Assembly: GCA_031119155.1 (NCBI GenBank)
Contig: JAVHYH010000045.1
Coordinates: 1-8,326, forward strand
Direction: 5' to 3'
DNA from: Brevundimonas sp.
GTDB lineage: Bacteria; Pseudomonadota; Alphaproteobacteria; Caulobacterales; Caulobacteraceae
DNA: 8,326 nucleotides
Both the position numbers and the translations under genes were made by a program. Each line of letters opens with the position of its first letter. Within the stretch, counting starts at the first letter, position 1. This document shows, piece by piece, positions 6,055 through 8,326 of this stretch. Under the pieces are notes generated by a model that worked only from the letters and a program-made list of their open reading frames with translations, was not told the DNA's origin and did not search any database.

Positions 6055-6494
6055 GATTGCTTCTGCTTTCTTTTGCTCCAGGACGCGGAACCAAATTCCA
6101 GAACGAAGCTCAGAAGGAACAGGACAAACCCGAAAGTGCGGAGGTTCTCCGATATCGCCGGAGCCTCACCGCGATACTCCAGCCAGTAACCGCAGGTATA
6201 CAGGCCGAGGGCGATGAAGATGAGAACGGCGCGTATTCCAAGCACGATGGACAGGTATCGGGGCAGTCGCTCAAGTTGCCCGTCCATCACCTTCTTGCGT
6301 CGCCAGATGATGGTGCGGACCATGAAGGCCGCGTACCCGACCCAGAGCAGAGCGAACAGGATCGAAAACCCCGACGGTCCGATCCAGAAGGCGGCGACCA
6401 CCAGGCCTACAAAGCCGACCGGAACGATGCAGTCGCGCCACGACATGCTTTCGTTCGTATAGCCTTCGTGTTCGGACGGGTCGCTCATGGCCAT
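6048..6494 (-). CDS. hypothetical four-helix membrane protein
   Basis: A 148-residue protein of unknown family. After a polar N-terminus of about 25 residues, four hydrophobic segments are visible at about 26-41, 45-61, 83-107 and 121-140. They are separated by a basic loop (I-I-W-R-R-K-K) after helix 2, and a Lys-rich tail follows (W-S-K-R-K-Q-K-Q). The charge distribution suggests both loop and tail are cytoplasmic. The ATG at 6494 or the next one at 6488 is the likely start. The frame also extends to a TTG at 6524 that overlaps the upstream regulator's stop, but that adds only a polar stub and no ribosome binding site is clear for any of them. It lies just downstream of the ScfR regulator gene and may be cotranscribed. 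Base composition is noticeably less GC-rich than its neighbours, which may mean weaker selection or later acquisition. Confidence 0.65.
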   Translation of the reverse strand: MAMSDPSEHEGYTNESMSWRDCIVPVGFVGLVVAAFWIGPSGFSILFALLWVGYAAFMVRTIIWRRKKVMDGQLERLPRYLSIVLGIRAVLIFIALGLYTCGYWLEYRGEAPAISENLRTFGFVLFLLSFVLEFGSASWSKRKQKQSS

Positions 6495-6520
6495 GATACT
6501 GGCGCCCGCCCGTTCGGTGT

Positions 6521-7954
6521 TCAACCGGCGGGGTCCTGCACGAACGGCCAGGGGCTGACCGATTTCGACCAGTCATCCACCGCCGGGGCGCGGTCCACCG
6601 GCGGGGCGGCGCGTTCGGCGCAGGGGTGGCGGTGGCACAGGCGGCAGGCGGGGCCGATGGGGGTGACCTCGGGCGCCGCCAGATCGAGGCCGCGGGCGTG
6701 GATCAGGCGGCGGGCGTGCTTCAGTTCGCAGCCCAGTCCGATCGCCAGGTCGTGGCCCTCGGTGAAGGCGTCGCGGCCCTGACGTTCGACGGTGCGGGCC
6801 AGGGTGAACCAGCGGCCGCCGTCCGGCGTCTCGATGATCTGGGTGACGACCCGTCCGGGCGTGCGGAAGGCGCTGTGCAGCCGCCAGCGCGGGCAGGCGC
6901 CGCCGAAGCGCGAGAAGGGGAAGGCCCCCGAGGCGAACCGCTTGGAGATGTTGCCCGCCTGATCGACCCGCATCAGGAAGAAGGGCACGCCTCGCGCCGT
7001 CGGGCGGGACAGGGTGGTCAGCCGGTGCGCCGCCTGTTCGTAACTGACCCCGAACCGGGCCTCCAGCCGGGCGATGTCGTAGCCGTTGGCCTCGGCGGCG
7101 GCATGGAAGGCGCCGTAGGGCATCAGGATGGCGGCGGCGAGGGTGTTGGTCAGGGCGACCTTCAGCAGGCGGCGCGAGGCGTCGTCCGGCATGTCCGCCG
7201 AGGCGGTCAGGGCTGTCAGCTCCGCGTCATGCTCGGCCAACGCCAGCTGGTAGGCGACGGCGAAGGCGCGGGAGGAGGGGCCCAGCGTCTCGGACAGGTG
7301 CAGCCGTCGGCGGTGCGGGTCATAGCGGCGGGTCCACTCGACCATCACGTCGTCGGGCAGGGTGCGGACGGTCAGATCGTGCCGGGACTGCAGTCGCGCG
7401 CGGGCGCGGGTCTCGAAGGTTTCGCCCGGCGTCTCCGACTCCAGAGCTGCGGCCAGTGTTTCGCCCAGCGCGTCCAGTTCGGGGAAGTGGTTCTGGCGGG
7501 CCTGAACGAAGTCGCGGACGCGGTCGGCGGGCGTCTCGTCGCCTCCGCCGCCGGTGATGTCCGCCTCGGCGCGGTCGCGGGTGCGGCGGTCGGTGAAGGC
7601 GCGATACAGGCGCAGCACGGCGTCGGCGACGGCGGGCTGATCCTCGGCCAGCTGGACGATCTCGTGCCGGGGGACGGCCAGCCCGTTGAACACCGGATCG
7701 GCGAAGGCCTCGGACAGGGTCGCCTCGGACGCCGGGCCGCCGGACTGGCCCAGCGCGCGAAGGTCCACGTCATAGGTTTCCGCCAGACGCAGCAACAGCT
7801 GCGCGGAAACGGGCCGCTGGTTGCGCTCGATATGGTTCAGATAGCTGGGCGACACGCCCAGATCGCCGGCCATGGCCGTCTGGGTCAGGCCCAGATCCCG
7901 GCGCAGCCGCTTGAGGCGGCCGCCGAGAAACAGCTTGCGGTCGGCGGTGTCCAT
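6521..7954 (-). CDS. short-chain fatty acyl-CoA regulator (ScfR/RamB family)
   Basis: A 477-residue transcription factor. The N-terminus is an XRE-type helix-turn-helix at about residues 10-67 (R-L-K-R-L-R-R-D-L-G-L-T-Q, then G-V-S-P-S-Y-L-N-H-I-E-R-N-Q-R-P). The middle resembles the IrrE/ImmA (DUF955) domain but lacks the zinc-protease HExxH; the corresponding place reads A-Y-Q-L-A-L-A-E-H-D. The C-terminal third is the ScfR domain (formerly DUF2083), ending in a cysteine cluster C-x2-C-x4-C at 437, 440 and 445 in the family context G-x-x-C-R-L-C-x-R-x-x-C-x-x-R-A-x-P-P. Known members (RamB of actinobacteria, PccR of Rhodobacter) respond to acyl-CoA status and control acetate or propionyl-CoA assimilation genes, RamB acting on isocitrate lyase. 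Here the gene is divergent from aceA across 155 bp containing palindromic sites, which strongly suggests control of the glyoxylate shunt and probably autoregulation. The ATG at 7954 gives the standard N-terminus. Confidence 0.9.
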   Translation of the reverse strand: MDTADRKLFLGGRLKRLRRDLGLTQTAMAGDLGVSPSYLNHIERNQRPVSAQLLLRLAETYDVDLRALGQSGGPASEATLSEAFADPVFNGLAVPRHEIVQLAEDQPAVADAVLRLYRAFTDRRTRDRAEADITGGGGDETPADRVRDFVQARQNHFPELDALGETLAAALESETPGETFETRARARLQSRHDLTVRTLPDDVMVEWTRRYDPHRRRLHLSETLGPSSRAFAVAYQLALAEHDAELTALTASADMPDDASRRLLKVALTNTLAAAILMPYGAFHAAAEANGYDIARLEARFGVSYEQAAHRLTTLSRPTARGVPFFLMRVDQAGNISKRFASGAFPFSRFGGACPRWRLHSAFRTPGRVVTQIIETPDGGRWFTLARTVERQGRDAFTEGHDLAIGLGCELKHARRLIHARGLDLAAPEVTPIGPACRLCHRHPCAERAAPPVDRAPAVDDWSKSVSPWPFVQDPAG

Positions 7955-7965
7955 AACGGTACGAT

Positions 7966-7978
7966 GTCACAAAATGAC
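7966..7978. promoter_or_regulatory. palindromic operator site 1 (GTCA-N5-TGAC)
   Basis: GTCACAAAATGAC is an inverted repeat of GTCA and TGAC around five bases, 11 bases upstream of the ScfR-family start codon. It is the first of two copies with 25-base spacing. Binding close to the gene's own start would fit autorepression. Inference from position and symmetry. Confidence 0.5.
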
Positions 7979-7990
7979 TTAACAGCAAGT

Positions 7991-8003
7991 GTCATATTGT
8001 GAC
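7991..8003. promoter_or_regulatory. palindromic operator site 2 (GTCA-N5-TGAC)
   Basis: GTCATATTGTGAC has the same architecture as site 1. The two also agree in the following bases (TGACTTAA versus TGACTCAA), giving a 17-base direct repeat with 12 identities and a 25-base period. It overlaps the candidate -35 element of aceA at 7997-8003, so a bound regulator could block or recruit polymerase there. Confidence 0.5.
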
Positions 8004-8021
8004 TCAATGACGCGATATGTC
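7997..8021 (+). promoter_or_regulatory. candidate aceA promoter
   Basis: TTGTGAC (7997-8003), ten bases, then GATATGTC (8014-8021). This resembles the Caulobacter housekeeping consensus TTGACGS-N10-14-GCTANAWC with several mismatches. If real, the transcript would carry a leader of about 80 bases containing the third half-site. Weak match. Confidence 0.28.
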
Positions 8022-8034
8022 CGGTCCTGCCTGT

Positions 8035-8046
8035 GTCGTTTGTGAC
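8035..8046 (+). promoter_or_regulatory. third, degenerate operator-like site
   Basis: TTTGTGAC (8039-8046) repeats the half-site ATTGTGAC (7996-8003) and, on the other strand, TTTTGTGAC from site 1. The partner half GTC at 8035-8037 is incomplete and the spacing is one base short, so this may be a low-affinity site or chance. Confidence 0.28.
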
Positions 8047-8109
8047 CGGTGCGTGTTTCTCTGCCGTGACCCGCCGCGCATCGACGGCTGCACAGGACAG
8101 AGACCCGCC

Positions 8110-8326
8110 ATGACCACCTTCGCCGATCTGGTTCCTTCGCCCAAAGGCCGCTTCGACGGCATCGAGCGTCCGTACACCCCGGAGGACGTCCTGCGCCTGC
8201 GCGGCTCGGTGCCGATCACCCATACGCTGGCCGAGCGCGGCGCCAACCGCCTGTGGGAGCTGCTGCACACCGAGCCCTTCATCAATGCCCTGGGCGCCGT
8301 GTCTGTTATACAGTTCTTGGAGATGT
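8110..8326 (+). CDS. aceA: isocitrate lyase, N-terminal fragment
   Basis: The window holds the first 72 codons. The peptide through base 8298 is a clear isocitrate lyase N-terminus: Y-T-P-E-D-V-L-R-L-R-G-S-V at about 22-34, H-T-L-A-E-R-G-A-x-R-L-W-E-L-L-H-T-E at 38-55, and N-A-L-G-A at 59-63. The enzyme cleaves isocitrate to glyoxylate and succinate, the first step of the glyoxylate shunt used on acetate and fatty acids. The start is the ATG at 8110, with only a weak upstream GGAC. After Ala63 the family has the near-invariant [LM]-T-G-N-Q-A, but this sequence reads V-S-V-I-Q-F-L-E-M. The last 28 bases are suspect (see the 8299-8326 entry). Divergent from the ScfR-type regulator, which probably controls it. 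Confidence 0.88.
   Translation, partial: MTTFADLVPSPKGRFDGIERPYTPEDVLRLRGSVPITHTLAERGANRLWELLHTEPFINALGAVSVIQFLEM
8299..8326. other. aceA break with Tn5 mosaic-end-like sequence; possible artefact
   Basis: From 8299 the isocitrate lyase reading loses the conserved family sequence and GC drops to 11 of 28 bases. Bases 8299-8317 match 15 of 19 positions of the Tn5 mosaic end used in transposase-based library adapters (read as CTGTCTCTTATACACATCT). The last six bases, AGATGT, equal the beginning of its reverse complement. Adapter carry-over at a contig end is the leading reading. A real insertion-sequence end inside aceA or a chimeric join remain possible. Confidence 0.5.

Noticed and set aside
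6626..8002. Open frame of 458 codons on the plus strand opposite the ScfR-type regulator
   Set aside because: Low-complexity Gly/Ala/Gln/Arg composition and no domain; it is the antisense shadow of a well-supported high-GC gene.

Overview
The window is GC-rich, alphaproteobacterial chromosomal DNA, most likely from Caulobacterales and probably Brevundimonas or a close relative. This rests on base composition, gene content and the divergent ScfR-type regulator and isocitrate lyase pair; no phylogenetic marker gene is present. Apart from the last 28 bases, nothing looks like phage, plasmid or insertion sequence.

Layout from left to right. (1) 1-853: the C-terminus of the proton-translocating transhydrogenase beta subunit (pntB), then a GTG-started unknown membrane protein that overlaps it by 4 bases. 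(2) 855-1395, minus strand: an overlapping DUF4160 and DUF2442 pair, a two-gene module resembling toxin-antitoxin loci in organisation. It is divergent, across 33 bp, from (3) 1429-2999: a DUF1801 protein and an acyltransferase-3 membrane enzyme. (4) 3000-3469, minus strand: two small translationally coupled genes, one soluble and one with two membrane segments, divergent from (5) 3561-6033: a WYL-domain transcription regulator followed by a lipoprotein with an M1-like zinc protease domain. Between these two lies a cluster of four AAGCGT half-sites. (6) 6048-7954, minus strand: a short-chain fatty acyl-CoA regulator (ScfR/RamB family) and, downstream of it, a four-helix membrane protein. (7) 8110-end: the start of isocitrate lyase (aceA), divergent from the regulator across 155 bp that hold two tandem GTCA-N5-TGAC palindromes and a third related half-site.

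The clearest functional unit is regulator plus aceA. An acyl-CoA-sensing regulator divergent from the entry enzyme of the glyoxylate shunt suggests control of growth on acetate or fatty acids, and the repeated palindromes are the natural candidate operators. The WYL regulator and lipoprotein protease may form a second unit.

No striking new system is evident. The items most worth a second look are the operator array at 7966-8046, the AAGCGT cluster at 4543-4593, the protease with a degenerate exopeptidase motif, the DUF4160/DUF2442 pair, and the last 28 bases. In those bases aceA abruptly stops matching its family and the DNA resembles a Tn5 mosaic end, which may be a sequencing or assembly artefact.
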